Origin: Bacteroidales bacterium
GTDB lineage: Bacteria; Bacteroidota; Bacteroidia; Bacteroidales; UBA932
DNA length: 59,503 nucleotides
Assembly (NCBI GenBank): GCA_017651465.1
Contig: JAGCCX010000025.1
Location: 1 to 59,503 of the forward strand
Reading direction: 5' to 3'
Each line of letters begins with the position of its first letter. The first letter of the stretch is position 1. The notes under the pieces were generated by a model. That model saw nothing but the letters and a program-made list of their open reading frames with translations, made no database searches and was not told the origin of the DNA. A program made the translations under genes and the position numbers. This document shows positions 8,028 to 16,700 of the stretch, one piece after another.

Positions 8028-9800
8028 TCTTATATCCCTTGCCGAGACTTTGCTCATATTGTCCAGCAGGTCGGCGTTGGTTTTGAATTCGTCCATCAGC
8101 TGGAGCATAAAGTTCATTGCCTCCAGCGGGTTCATATCTGCAAGGAGCTTGCGCAGTATCCAGATGCGGTTGGCGCTGGCCCTGTCGAGAAGCAGGTCGT
8201 CACGGCGTGTGCCGGAGAGCACTATGTTCACCGACGGGAATATCCTGCGGTTGGAGAGGCTCCTGTCGAGCTGAAGCTCCATATTGCCGGTACCCTTGAA
8301 CTCCTCGAAGATCACATCGTCCATCTTGGAGCCGGTCTCGGTAAGAGCCGTGGCGAGGATGGTGAGCGAACCGCCGCCCTCGATGTTGCGGGCTGCGCCG
8401 AAGAAGCGCTTGGGCTTCTGGAGGGCGTTGGCGTCCACACCTCCGGTAAGCACTTTGCCGGATGCGGGCTGCACGGTGTTGTATGCGCGTGCCAGACGGG
8501 TTATGGAGTCGAGGAGTATTACCACGTCGTGCCCGCACTCGACCAGGCGGCGGGCCTTCTCAAGTACCATATTGGCCACTTTGACGTGGTGCTCGGCGGG
8601 CTCGTCGAAGGTTGAAGCCACGACCTCGGCCTTAACGCTGCGCTGCATATCGGTAACCTCTTCGGGACGCTCGTCGATGAGGAGCACGATCTCGTAAACC
8701 TCGGGGTGATTGTCCGCTATGGCGTTGGCTATGCTCTTGAGCAGCATTGTCTTACCAGTTTTGGGCTGGGCGACTATAAGGCCTCGCTGACCCTTGCCGA
8801 TAGGGGAGAACATATCCACTATGCGGCAGCTCGGGTCGGTTGCGTGCCCGCGGCCCAGGAGATTGAATTTCTCGTCCGGGAAGAGGGGAGTTAGGAAGTC
8901 GAAGGGGACCCTGTCGCGGATGAACTCGGGAGTTCGGCCGTTGACATACTTGATTTTTACCAGGGGGAAGTACTTGTCGCCCTCGCGGGGAGGACGGATT
9001 TCACCCGTTACGGTGTCTCCGGGTTTGAGAGCGTTGTATTTGATTTGCTGCTGCGAGACGTAGATGTCGTCGGGGGAGTTGAGGTAGTTGTAGTCCGACG
9101 AGCGGAGGAAACCGTAACCGTCCGGCATTATTTCCAATACTCCCGTGGCTTCTACCGTGCCCTCGAATTCGGGGACGCGGGGCTTGACGTGAGGCTGGGC
9201 CTGCTGCTTGGGCTGCTGGGAACTCTGGCCTCCGGGCTGACCCTGAGCCTGGCGATGATGATTCTGACCGGGAGCGGGAGCGCTCGGGGCAGGCTGATTT
9301 TGAGGCTGGGCGTTCTGGGGCGCGGGAGCGGCTTCCTGGGGCTTGCTTTCGGGAGCGGGAGTGCTCTCGGCAGGCTGCTCCGCCTTAACTTTGCGAGGAC
9401 GGCCGCGTTTGGGCTTTGAAGACGCCTCTGCAGCCTTGGCCGGAGCTTCCGGGCTCTTGGCGCTGTCGGGGTTTTTAGGGGCCTTGGGAGCCTCTTTGGC
9501 AGCGGGAGCGGGGGATTCTGCCTTTTGGGGAGCGTCGGCCTTTTTGGGAGCGTCGGCCTTCTTGGGGGCCTTTGCTTCCTTGGGGGCTTGCGCTGCTTCC
9601 GTTTTAACCTTACGGGGACGGCCGCGCTTGGGCTTGTCGGGTATGGGTTTCTGCGATTCCGCCTTTGCCTCGGCATCGAGAATACCGAATATCAGATCCT
9701 CATCGGAGGTCTTTTTGCTGAATTTTACGTCGTTGTCTTTTGAAAGGTTCTCGAGCTGTTCACGATTCATACTTTTGAGCTCGGTCAAACTATGTGTCAT
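8025..9800 (-). CDS. rho: Transcription termination factor Rho with a long disordered insert
   Basis: Rho is the hexameric RNA helicase that ends transcription. The 591-residue protein starts at [11 protein letters not shown] Rho N-terminal helix region is followed by about 160 low-complexity residues rich in Ala, Pro, Lys and Gln (about 50-210). These carry two AT-hook-like copies of [11 protein letters not shown] (56-66 and 129-139). The cold-shock-like RNA-binding domain starts near [19 protein letters not shown]. The ATPase core has P-loop AQPKTGKTM and the [11 protein letters not shown] segment. Bacteroides Rho is known to carry such an intrinsically disordered insert. A -7-like TATCTTTG lies about 60 bp upstream of the ATG. 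Confidence 0.97.
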   Translation of the reverse strand: MTHSLTELKSMNREQLENLSKDNDVKFSKKTSDEDLIFGILDAEAKAESQKPIPDKPKRGRPRKVKTEAAQAPKEAKAPKKADAPKKADAPQKAESPAPAAKEAPKAPKNPDSAKSPEAPAKAAEASSKPKRGRPRKVKAEQPAESTPAPESKPQEAAPAPQNAQPQNQPAPSAPAPGQNHHRQAQGQPGGQSSQQPKQQAQPHVKPRVPEFEGTVEATGVLEIMPDGYGFLRSSDYNYLNSPDDIYVSQQQIKYNALKPGDTVTGEIRPPREGDKYFPLVKIKYVNGRTPEFIRDRVPFDFLTPLFPDEKFNLLGRGHATDPSCRIVDMFSPIGKGQRGLIVAQPKTGKTMLLKSIANAIADNHPEVYEIVLLIDERPEEVTDMQRSVKAEVVASTFDEPAEHHVKVANMVLEKARRLVECGHDVVILLDSITRLARAYNTVQPASGKVLTGGVDANALQKPKRFFGAARNIEGGGSLTILATALTETGSKMDDVIFEEFKGTGNMELQLDRSLSNRRIFPSVNIVLSGTRRDDLLLDRASANRIWILRKLLADMNPLEAMNFMLQLMDEFKTNADLLDNMSKVSARDIR

Positions 9801-9857
9801 AAAATGAAGATTAAAACGACCGTGCCGGAATGGCTGTGGTGCGTTAGTTTCGATGTG

Positions 9858-9865
9858 CAAAGATA
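9858..9865 (-). promoter_or_regulatory. Candidate -7 element for rho
   Basis: On the minus strand this reads TATCTTTG, an exact TAnnTTTG match, and would give an RNA leader of about 50 nt before the rho ATG. No upstream TTTG is found at the standard spacing, so support is partial. Confidence 0.4.
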
Positions 9866-9897
9866 ATAAATTCCTTGAAAATTACCATATTTGCACT

Positions 9898-11100
9898 ATG
9901 AAAAAAGTATTGATATTTTCAGCAAAAGTATTGGCATCCCTTTTCCCAGTGCTGCTGATAATAATATGTGTCTTTTCATTCTCCCCGATATACGATTTCA
10001 GCTCTCCCGGGCCATTCTCCGGGCCGGATATCTATAATCCTTATTCCGGGCTGGACACCACCGCCCGCTGGCTCAGGGCCAACTTCCACACACATACGCG
10101 CGTCGATAATATCTTAAACGAATGCCCGGAGTATCCCGATGTAGTTTATCGCGATTATAAGCGCCTGGGTTACGATATCCTGGCGTTCTCGAACCACAAT
10201 CAGCTGACCCCTCACCCCTGTGATTCCTCGCTCCAGATAAGCGTATATGAGCACGGATACAGCATCTTCAAGTTCCATAAGCTGGTGTTCAACCCCAGCC
10301 GAATGATTCTGTACGATCATATCCTTCCGCTGCTGGTATCGCAAAAGCAGTGGCAGTACGATTACCTGTCGCGCAATGCCGACTTCATCGTTATGAACCA
10401 TCCCGACCGCACCCTTCATACTACCTCCCGTTCGATGCGGTTGCTCTCGGGGTATCGTTTTATGGAAGCCGACAGCGGAAGCGGGACCGATCTGCTGCAT
10501 TGGGACCAGGCTCTCAGCGCCGGGCATTATTCCCACTGCCTGATCAACGACGACTGCCACGATTCCGGCAACCACCTCAAGATAGCCCGCCGCTGCAACT
10601 GGATTCAGGCTCCGTCGGCAAGGTACGAGGATTTTAAGCCCGCGCTGCTTAAGGGATGCTTTTACTCTATGCGCATCCCCGATTTCGGCGATGGCGACTG
10701 GGAGGTTAAGTATTCTGCCAACGCAAGCCTCCCGGGCATTTCCAACATCGGCTTGCGTGGCGATACTACCTTCATCCGCTTTTCTGCCCCTGCCCGTATA
10801 GAGGCCTGGGGGCAGGACCACAGCTTGCTTGCCAGCAGCGAAGGGAATGAACTCGAGTACGTATTTAAGCCTACAGATAGCTACGTCCGTTTTACTGCAT
10901 ATTTCGACGACGGAGTGGTGCTCTATACCAATGCGTTCGCCCGTTTTGACGGAAGCAAAACGGCGGGCCCTTATCAGGACTCGCCGCACAGTATAAACTA
11001 TTTGCTTACAGTTCTATTCAACCTTTGCCTCATTGCTATCATCGCTCTCTGCATCCTTCTCACAGGCAGACTCTTTACGCATAAAAAACTGAAAGCCTGA
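9898..11100 (+). CDS. Membrane-anchored PHP-domain metal-dependent phosphoesterase-like protein
   Basis: A 400-residue protein. Residues 1-30 form a hydrophobic N-terminal segment, the middle is soluble, and residues about 370-390 form a second membrane helix before a basic tail (FTHKKLKA). The soluble part carries a PHP-type metal-site series: HTHT at 64-67, SNHN at 98-101, E118/H119, NHP at 167-169 and DDCHD at 218-222. The PHP superfamily hydrolyses phosphoesters with bound metals. The catalytic domain would lie outside the inner membrane if the first helix is an uncleaved signal anchor. The substrate is unknown. The start is the ATG giving MKKVLIFSAK. Its last 87 nt overlap the convergent glycosyltransferase gene. 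Confidence 0.7.
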   Translation: MKKVLIFSAKVLASLFPVLLIIICVFSFSPIYDFSSPGPFSGPDIYNPYSGLDTTARWLRANFHTHTRVDNILNECPEYPDVVYRDYKRLGYDILAFSNHNQLTPHPCDSSLQISVYEHGYSIFKFHKLVFNPSRMILYDHILPLLVSQKQWQYDYLSRNADFIVMNHPDRTLHTTSRSMRLLSGYRFMEADSGSGTDLLHWDQALSAGHYSHCLINDDCHDSGNHLKIARRCNWIQAPSARYEDFKPALLKGCFYSMRIPDFGDGDWEVKYSANASLPGISNIGLRGDTTFIRFSAPARIEAWGQDHSLLASSEGNELEYVFKPTDSYVRFTAYFDDGVVLYTNAFARFDGSKTAGPYQDSPHSINYLLTVLFNLCLIAIIALCILLTGRLFTHKKLKA

Positions 11101-12714
11101 CCGTCGGTACAGGAATCGGGCGTCGGGAGCGTCTTCCTTAATGCGCTCTACGTGCTCGGGAATATCTTTTACCACAAAGTAGCAAGGCTTGTCCAGCGCT
11201 CCCTTGCTTAGCCATTCGAAGTCTTCGCAATTGTTCTCCGGCTGCCTGTTGGTATAAAAATACTGGGCGTAGCTCTTGAAGTAGGCGGGCTGGACATAGC
11301 AGTCCTCGCCCTGACGCTCGATATAGAAGTCCACTGCCGATGCCTGGCTGTATTTCTCCACCTCGGGAACGGCGCACAGTATCGCAGTCATCGCAAACAA
11401 GAGGTTGCCGGCAGCGAGCGGAGCAAAGGCCGAAATCTTGCGGCTCTTGCCGAAACGTATGCAGAACCACACGGTGCAGGCAATCATAATCAGGCCGACG
11501 AAGGGCTCGAAGCCTTTCCAATTGCTGCTCGCTTCCATACAACTTACCGCAAAAGGATCGTCCACCAGGGGAACGACCAAGTGCTTGAAACGGTCGAACA
11601 GGGTGAGGGCGGTGAGCACGATTCCGTAAAATGCTGCCGTAGCTATAAGCAGCACCCGGTGCCACCAGCCGAACTTTATCTTTCCGTCCATCATACGCGC
11701 TGCGGCCCAGGCTCCCAGGAAAGTGATAGGGAAGTAGCAGAACGACGAGTAGTGAACAATCTTAGTCCGGACGATAGTAAAGAGAATCAGAACCACCCAG
11801 AGCGAGCACATCATCCATCTGAAGAGTCCAGCGGTGCGGCTCTCTTCTTCTTCCTGCAGGGGCTTGCGCTTGAAAGACGAGAGGGCGAGGAACGAGGCCG
11901 GCGTGACTCCGAACAGCAGTATCACAAAGTGGTACAGCAGGAAACCACCGTGCCCGGCGTCCTGGGTCTCGAAGAGGCGTATCTGGTAATCGATGAAATC
12001 CTTGATGACTTCTGAGTGTCCGCTGGCGGCGAGGGCGATGAACCAGGCGCCTCCGGCAAGGGCGAGCATTAACAGATAAACGGCCACGTCTTTCCACTTG
12101 AAGTCGAGGCGGAACTTCCTGAAAACGAGCCAGACAAAGAAAGTGAGCGCAAAAATCAGGAAGCCCACCGGCCCCTTGGTGAGCACGGCAAGCCCGGTAA
12201 ACAGTCCGCTCAGCGCGGCGTGACGGGTGCGCAGGGCGCTTGCTCCCTTGTAGGTGTAGCGGGCGAAAAAGTAGATTCCCAGGAAGATGAAGTAGTTGAA
12301 CCAGGGATCGATGATGCCCGACTTGAAGTAAAAGAAGGGGAGGAAGGATATGGCGTACAGACCGGCCCACAGGATGCCGAAGCGGGTGTTCTCGGTCTTG
12401 CATCCTATGTGGAACAGAGTGAGAAGGGTGATTATGCCCATAATGGCATTTGGCAGGCGGGCGGCGAACTCGCCTATGCCGAACAGCTTCATACTCAGGG
12501 CCTGCATCCAAATGAACAGCGGCGGCTTTTCCCAGAAAGACTCGAAGTTGATCTGCACGTTGAACCAGTCGCCGGTCAGGATCATCTCGCGGGCCGACTC
12601 GGCAAAGTTGATCTCGTCCCAGTCAAACAGGCGCACTCCGCCTATGCCGGTCACAAAGAGCAACGCTCCCAGGACTATTATGCAGAGGTCTATCAGTAAG
12701 GTCTTGTGTTTCAT
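11014..12714 (-). CDS. PMT/ArnT-type membrane glycosyltransferase
   Basis: A 566-residue polytopic protein with roughly ten to twelve membrane helices. The first periplasmic loop contains FDWDEINFAES, with the acidic pair expected in the catalytic loop of the dolichyl-phosphate-mannose mannosyltransferase/ArnT (GT39/GT83) superfamily, followed by WEKPPLFIW. Such enzymes move a sugar from a polyprenyl-phosphate carrier to an acceptor on the periplasmic side. The start is MKHKTLLIDL, in an ATGA overlap with the GtrA-like gene, so the three minus-strand genes are coupled. Upstream frame extension is not believed. The hydrophilic C-terminal tail after FQFFMRK is encoded in the overlap with the PHP gene. 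Confidence 0.85.
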   Translation of the reverse strand: MKHKTLLIDLCIIVLGALLFVTGIGGVRLFDWDEINFAESAREMILTGDWFNVQINFESFWEKPPLFIWMQALSMKLFGIGEFAARLPNAIMGIITLLTLFHIGCKTENTRFGILWAGLYAISFLPFFYFKSGIIDPWFNYFIFLGIYFFARYTYKGASALRTRHAALSGLFTGLAVLTKGPVGFLIFALTFFVWLVFRKFRLDFKWKDVAVYLLMLALAGGAWFIALAASGHSEVIKDFIDYQIRLFETQDAGHGGFLLYHFVILLFGVTPASFLALSSFKRKPLQEEEESRTAGLFRWMMCSLWVVLILFTIVRTKIVHYSSFCYFPITFLGAWAAARMMDGKIKFGWWHRVLLIATAAFYGIVLTALTLFDRFKHLVVPLVDDPFAVSCMEASSNWKGFEPFVGLIMIACTVWFCIRFGKSRKISAFAPLAAGNLLFAMTAILCAVPEVEKYSQASAVDFYIERQGEDCYVQPAYFKSYAQYFYTNRQPENNCEDFEWLSKGALDKPCYFVVKDIPEHVERIKEDAPDARFLYRRSGFQFFMRKESACEKDAESDDSNEAKVE

Positions 12715-13145
12715 TTGCTTCGGAAGAGAATCAATTTCTTTGCTGAAAAGTTCCAGATGAACACTATCACCGTGGTAATGATCTTGGATACCAGATAGTG
12801 CAGCCCGGCCTTGCCGGTAAAGAGCCACATCAGGGCTTCGGTGAGCCCCAGCCCGCAGACTCCGATAAGGACGAATATCAGTATCTCGGCACTTCGGTTC
12901 TTCAGGCTCCTTTTGTCGAAAACCCACAGGATGCTGAACAGGTAAGTTATAAGAAGGCCGACAGAGAAAGCTATTGCCGTCCACAGCAGGAGATGCTGCT
13001 TCCCGAAGCACTCGGTGAGCAGGGTCAGCAGACCGGCATCCACGATAAAGGCGGTTCCGCCCGAAATGAGGTAGCGGAAGGCCTGAATACGTATGTCGGG
13101 GCTTTTCTCCAGGAAAAGCTGACGGATAAAACTTTTTAGCTTCAT
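12711..13145 (-). CDS. GtrA-like membrane protein
   Basis: A 144-residue protein with four predicted membrane helices (starting near FRYLISGGTAFIVDAGLL) and the closing WNFSAKKLILF, both typical of the GtrA family. GtrA-like proteins are thought to flip polyprenyl-phosphate-linked sugars across the inner membrane. It starts at the ATG giving MKLKSFIRQL. It overlaps both neighbours by ATGA, between a GT2 that would load the carrier and a PMT-type enzyme that would use it. That order reproduces the logic of gtr glucosylation operons. Confidence 0.88.
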   Translation of the reverse strand: MKLKSFIRQLFLEKSPDIRIQAFRYLISGGTAFIVDAGLLTLLTECFGKQHLLLWTAIAFSVGLLITYLFSILWVFDKRSLKNRSAEILIFVLIGVCGLGLTEALMWLFTGKAGLHYLVSKIITTVIVFIWNFSAKKLILFRSK

Positions 13146-13888
13146 TTGGCGGGGAAGAGCTTGGAGCGCATCAGATGCCACTTGCAAAGCCTGTACACGA
13201 GTGATACCCTCAGGACGCCGAAACCATAGATGGTGCTGCGCTTGAGATTGATAGATGAAGCGTCGTCAAAATACTTGGTGGGGCAGGTAACCTCGCCTAT
13301 CTCATATCCGGCCCAGAAAATCTGGGCGGCCATCTCGTTGTCGAGGATGAAGTCGTCGGAGCAGGCATTGTAGTCCACCGCCCGCAGCACATCGGCGCTG
13401 AAAGCGCGGTAGCCGGTGTGGTACTCCGAGAGCTTCTGGTTGATGAGTATGTTCTGCGTGAAGGTAAGGAACCTGTTGGCGATGTACTTGATGAGGGGCA
13501 TTCCGCCTTTGATGGCGCCCTTGCCCAGGATTCGGGACCCGAAAACCACAGGATATACGCCGTTGGCGATAATGTACGCCATTGCCTCGATGAGCTTGGG
13601 CGTGTATTGATAGTCGGGATGAAGCATTATCACTATGTCGGCTCCGAGCTCCAGGGCTCGGTCGTAGCAAGTCTTCTGGTTGCCGCCGTAGCCTCTGTTC
13701 TTCGGGTGTATGAGCACCTCTTTGATGCCGAGTTCCCGGGCCTTCTCGACCGTGCCGTCCCGGCTGCAGTCGTCGGTCAGGATGACCTCGTCAACTATCT
13801 CCCTCGGAATCTCTGCATACGTCTGCTCAAGAGTCTTTTCGGCGTTGTATGCCGGCATCACAACTATTATCTTCTTGCCGTGAATCAT
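13142..13888 (-). CDS. Glycosyltransferase family 2, polyprenyl-phosphate type
   Basis: A 248-residue GT2 enzyme. The nucleotide-sugar domain begins at IIVVMPAYNAEKTLEQT and has TDDCSRDGT and the metal-binding region LHPDYQY. The acceptor-side EYHTGYRAF is also present. It resembles dolichol/undecaprenyl-phosphate hexosyltransferases (DPM1/GtrB). It probably attaches a sugar from UDP or GDP donor to undecaprenyl phosphate on the cytoplasmic face. It has no long C-terminal membrane domain, so the downstream GtrA-like protein may supply the membrane function. It is the first gene of the three-gene set, 12 bp after the lptD stop, so it may share the lptD transcript. Confidence 0.9.
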   Translation of the reverse strand: MIHGKKIIVVMPAYNAEKTLEQTYAEIPREIVDEVILTDDCSRDGTVEKARELGIKEVLIHPKNRGYGGNQKTCYDRALELGADIVIMLHPDYQYTPKLIEAMAYIIANGVYPVVFGSRILGKGAIKGGMPLIKYIANRFLTFTQNILINQKLSEYHTGYRAFSADVLRAVDYNACSDDFILDNEMAAQIFWAGYEIGEVTCPTKYFDDASSINLKRSTIYGFGVLRVSLVYRLCKWHLMRSKLFPAK

Positions 13889-13900
13889 TTGTGCTAAATA

Positions 13901-16651
13901 TCAAAAGTTGTCCCAGTAGCTGCTGCTCTTCTTGAGCTGGAGAATATCGGCCAGCGCCGCCGCGTTGGCAGCTATTCGGAACTGGTACGACGCCCAGTTG
14001 CCTGTAGGCACCCAGGATACAGAAATGTTGAAGCAGTGCAGGTCGTAGGTAAAACTGAACTGGGTTGTGGTTATTTTCATAGCCTTCAGGTCGAAGCCGC
14101 TGCTGGCTGTGATGTTCAAGCGCGGCGTGAGTCTCAGGTTGCCGTTGGCCTGAAGTGTCTGGGTGATGTTGTTGTGCGGCGTCAGCACCCCTTCTTCCAT
14201 CTTGTACTGGCGGCTCAGGCTGAAGGAGTAGCTGAGGCTCAGCGACCAGGGGACATTGGGATTGGTGTAATACAGCCATCCTCCCGGAATGAATTCGCCT
14301 GTTACAGGATGATAGAAATAGCGTTGGTAATAACTGGCCGCGCCGTTGATTGACGAGCCTCCTTCCCGGCCCTTGTTGTTGGGGTCTTTGTTTCCGTCGT
14401 TTCCTTTGATGGCACCTTCTCCCGAGATGGAATACGATGCCGAGGCTGAAACGTTGTTGAGCCTGAGCAGTCCCTGCCCCTGGGTTATGGCGAACTTGCC
14501 TATCCTCGTACCGGTGGGGCCGAGGGCATAGGGGTCGAAACTCGCGCTGCTGCTTATGGAAATCTTGTTGAACAGGGAGGTGGACATCGACAGGTTGACG
14601 GTGTTCATCTTCAAGCTGTCGGCGAGGAAGTTGTAGCCTGTGCTGATGTTCAGCTGGTCGATGAGCTTCACCTTCTTCGAGCCGCCACCGGTGGTGTCGG
14701 CGAAGTCGCGCACCTTGGCCTCAAGGTTGTTTCCTATGGCTATGGTGGCTGTGGCCGAGCGTCCTCTGCCGGGCGGGCTGTAAACCTGCCCCTGATAGAT
14801 GTTGTATTCGTAAGTTTGTTCCTTGCCGTGCGTGTCGGTGTAATTCAGGGTCCTGTACCCGTTTGCCGCCGTGCCCAGCTCAGGACTGAAACTCATCGAC
14901 AACGACGGCGAAATAACGTGCCGTATGGCTTGTATTTTCCGGTAAGTGCCGAATTGGAACAGACCGTAGATTCGCGTGGTCATAGACACGGAACCGGAGT
15001 ACTGCTGGGTGATTCCGAAGGTGTTGAACTGCGAGCTGGGCTGCTCTTCCACCTTGTCGGTTTCGGGGTTGTAGGCGTATTCGCGCTTGCGGAACATCCA
15101 GTTCATTCCGTAGTTGAACGACGGGTTGACGTTCAGGTATTTGAACAGCTGGAAGTTGGGCAGGCCGATGTTGAAATTGTGGGTCATACCGTTCTGGAAA
15201 CGGTCCAGGAAGCCTTCCTGGCCGAATTCCGACGCCTTGAAGTTGATCTTGTTCTGGAGCGTGGTGTTGTAACCCAGCGAGAACTTCTCGTAGAAGCGCT
15301 CTTTGCCCACCCTGACCTTGCGCTTGAAAGGATAGAAGGTGCTTACCGCGAACGTGACGTTAGGCAGGGTGAATGCGTACGAAGAGTCACGGGAGCTCTG
15401 GGAGTGCAGGGCGTTGATGCTCAGGTTGAACTTGCCGTTCCAGTTCTTGGAATAAGAGACCGACGAGGATATCTGGTTCTGCAGGGCTTCGTTGACGGAG
15501 CGGGAGTTGAAACGGCTGTTGGACGGCGAGGAGAAGTTGACCGAAGCGTTGAATGACGTTCCGGGATGAGCCTTGGAGTCCTGGGTATGCGACCACTTGA
15601 CCGCAAAGTTGCTGAACTCCTGAAAATCGGGAGTGTCGGGTTCGCCCGTCTGGTCGTGGGAGTATGTGAATCCGAAAGTACCGTTGAACTTGTACTTGAC
15701 CATATAGCGGGAGTTGACGTTGACCGCCCAGGAGCCCAGGGTGAAATAATCTCCGGTGACCGACAGGTCGAGGTAGTCTCCGAACACAAAGTACATACCG
15801 GCATCTTTCATATAGAAGCCACGGGCGTTTTCTTCTCCGAAGTTGGGCATCAGCAGGCCGGTGGCGCGCTCGGGACGCTTGGGGATGAAGCCGAATGGGA
15901 GACCCACGAAGGGCAGCTTGACATCTTCGACCACCAGGTACGCGGGGCCGAAAACCGTCTTCTGGCTCGGCTCCGTCATTACTTTTGCGGAGGTGAGGGC
16001 GAGGTAGTAATGGGGATGGTCAAGGTCGCACACGGTGTACTTGCCGTTGGTCATATTAATGCTCCTGTCGGGCATCATCTTTACCTTGCCGCCGTGAAGA
16101 AGGGCGTTATCCTCGGTGGTGAGGATGTTCTTGATGGACGATTTCTTGGTCTCGAAGTTGTACTTGACCTCGTCCATATTGTAGGTCTTGCCGCCCTGAG
16201 TCATTATGGGCCGTCCCACCCATTCGCCGGCGAGCGAGTCGTAAATTCCCCGGGCGTAAACGGTCCCCGTCTTCATATTGTACTGCATATAGGCGGCGGT
16301 GAGCTTCATATCCTGATACTCAACCGTCACGTCGCCGTAGTAATAGATCATCCGCTGGCCGTCGGTGAACACCTCGACGATGGAATCTTTTGCCGACGAG
16401 AAGGCCGGCATCTCAAGCGAACTCTTGCTGCGCAGGGCGGCGGAATCTATGCGGTGCAGCGAATCGGCCACGTGAATGGAGTCCCTGCGGGCGAGCTCGG
16501 CAGAATCAAGGACGGACTCCCGTGACGTTTTGGGAACGGCATTGCTGAAAACCCTGCGTGCACCGCGCCGCCCGGCATTCTGGGCAGGTACGATGTTTGC
16601 CGTAAGGGTCAACAGCAACAAAACCGAAACAATTCGCTGTAATAATCTCAA
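13901..16651 (-). CDS. lptD: LPS-assembly outer-membrane protein LptD
   Basis: LptD inserts lipopolysaccharide into the outer leaflet. The 916-residue protein has a signal peptide (RIVSVLLLLTLTANIVPAQ). An OstA/LptA-like jelly-roll with DGQRMIYYYGDVTVEYQDM (about 90-200) follows. The LptD signature region LPFVGLPFGFIPKRPERATG comes next, and then a barrel of about 600 residues rich in Ser, Asn and aromatic strands. The only usable start is TTG at 16649-16651; the frame closes upstream without an ATG. It is divergent from the amidase gene. Confidence 0.93.
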   Translation of the reverse strand: MRLLQRIVSVLLLLTLTANIVPAQNAGRRGARRVFSNAVPKTSRESVLDSAELARRDSIHVADSLHRIDSAALRSKSSLEMPAFSSAKDSIVEVFTDGQRMIYYYGDVTVEYQDMKLTAAYMQYNMKTGTVYARGIYDSLAGEWVGRPIMTQGGKTYNMDEVKYNFETKKSSIKNILTTEDNALLHGGKVKMMPDRSINMTNGKYTVCDLDHPHYYLALTSAKVMTEPSQKTVFGPAYLVVEDVKLPFVGLPFGFIPKRPERATGLLMPNFGEENARGFYMKDAGMYFVFGDYLDLSVTGDYFTLGSWAVNVNSRYMVKYKFNGTFGFTYSHDQTGEPDTPDFQEFSNFAVKWSHTQDSKAHPGTSFNASVNFSSPSNSRFNSRSVNEALQNQISSSVSYSKNWNGKFNLSINALHSQSSRDSSYAFTLPNVTFAVSTFYPFKRKVRVGKERFYEKFSLGYNTTLQNKINFKASEFGQEGFLDRFQNGMTHNFNIGLPNFQLFKYLNVNPSFNYGMNWMFRKREYAYNPETDKVEEQPSSQFNTFGITQQYSGSVSMTTRIYGLFQFGTYRKIQAIRHVISPSLSMSFSPELGTAANGYRTLNYTDTHGKEQTYEYNIYQGQVYSPPGRGRSATATIAIGNNLEAKVRDFADTTGGGSKKVKLIDQLNISTGYNFLADSLKMNTVNLSMSTSLFNKISISSSASFDPYALGPTGTRIGKFAITQGQGLLRLNNVSASASYSISGEGAIKGNDGNKDPNNKGREGGSSINGAASYYQRYFYHPVTGEFIPGGWLYYTNPNVPWSLSLSYSFSLSRQYKMEEGVLTPHNNITQTLQANGNLRLTPRLNITASSGFDLKAMKITTTQFSFTYDLHCFNISVSWVPTGNWASYQFRIAANAAALADILQLKKSSSYWDNF

Positions 16652-16667
16652 ATTACAATTAATTTGT

Positions 16668-16675
16668 TAAATTTG
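16668..16675 (+). promoter_or_regulatory. Candidate -7 element for the amidase gene
   Basis: TAAATTTG is an exact TAnnTTTG match ending 25 bp before the TTG start. A TTTG box at the usual upstream distance is absent. Confidence 0.35.
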
Positions 16676-16700
16676 CGAAACGCAAAAATACTATTAATTT

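Noticed and set aside
9480-9600. Repetitive AP/K-rich codons in rho as a tandem repeat or satellite
   Set aside because: The periodicity follows the coding frame of the disordered insert, and it is not an independent DNA repeat.
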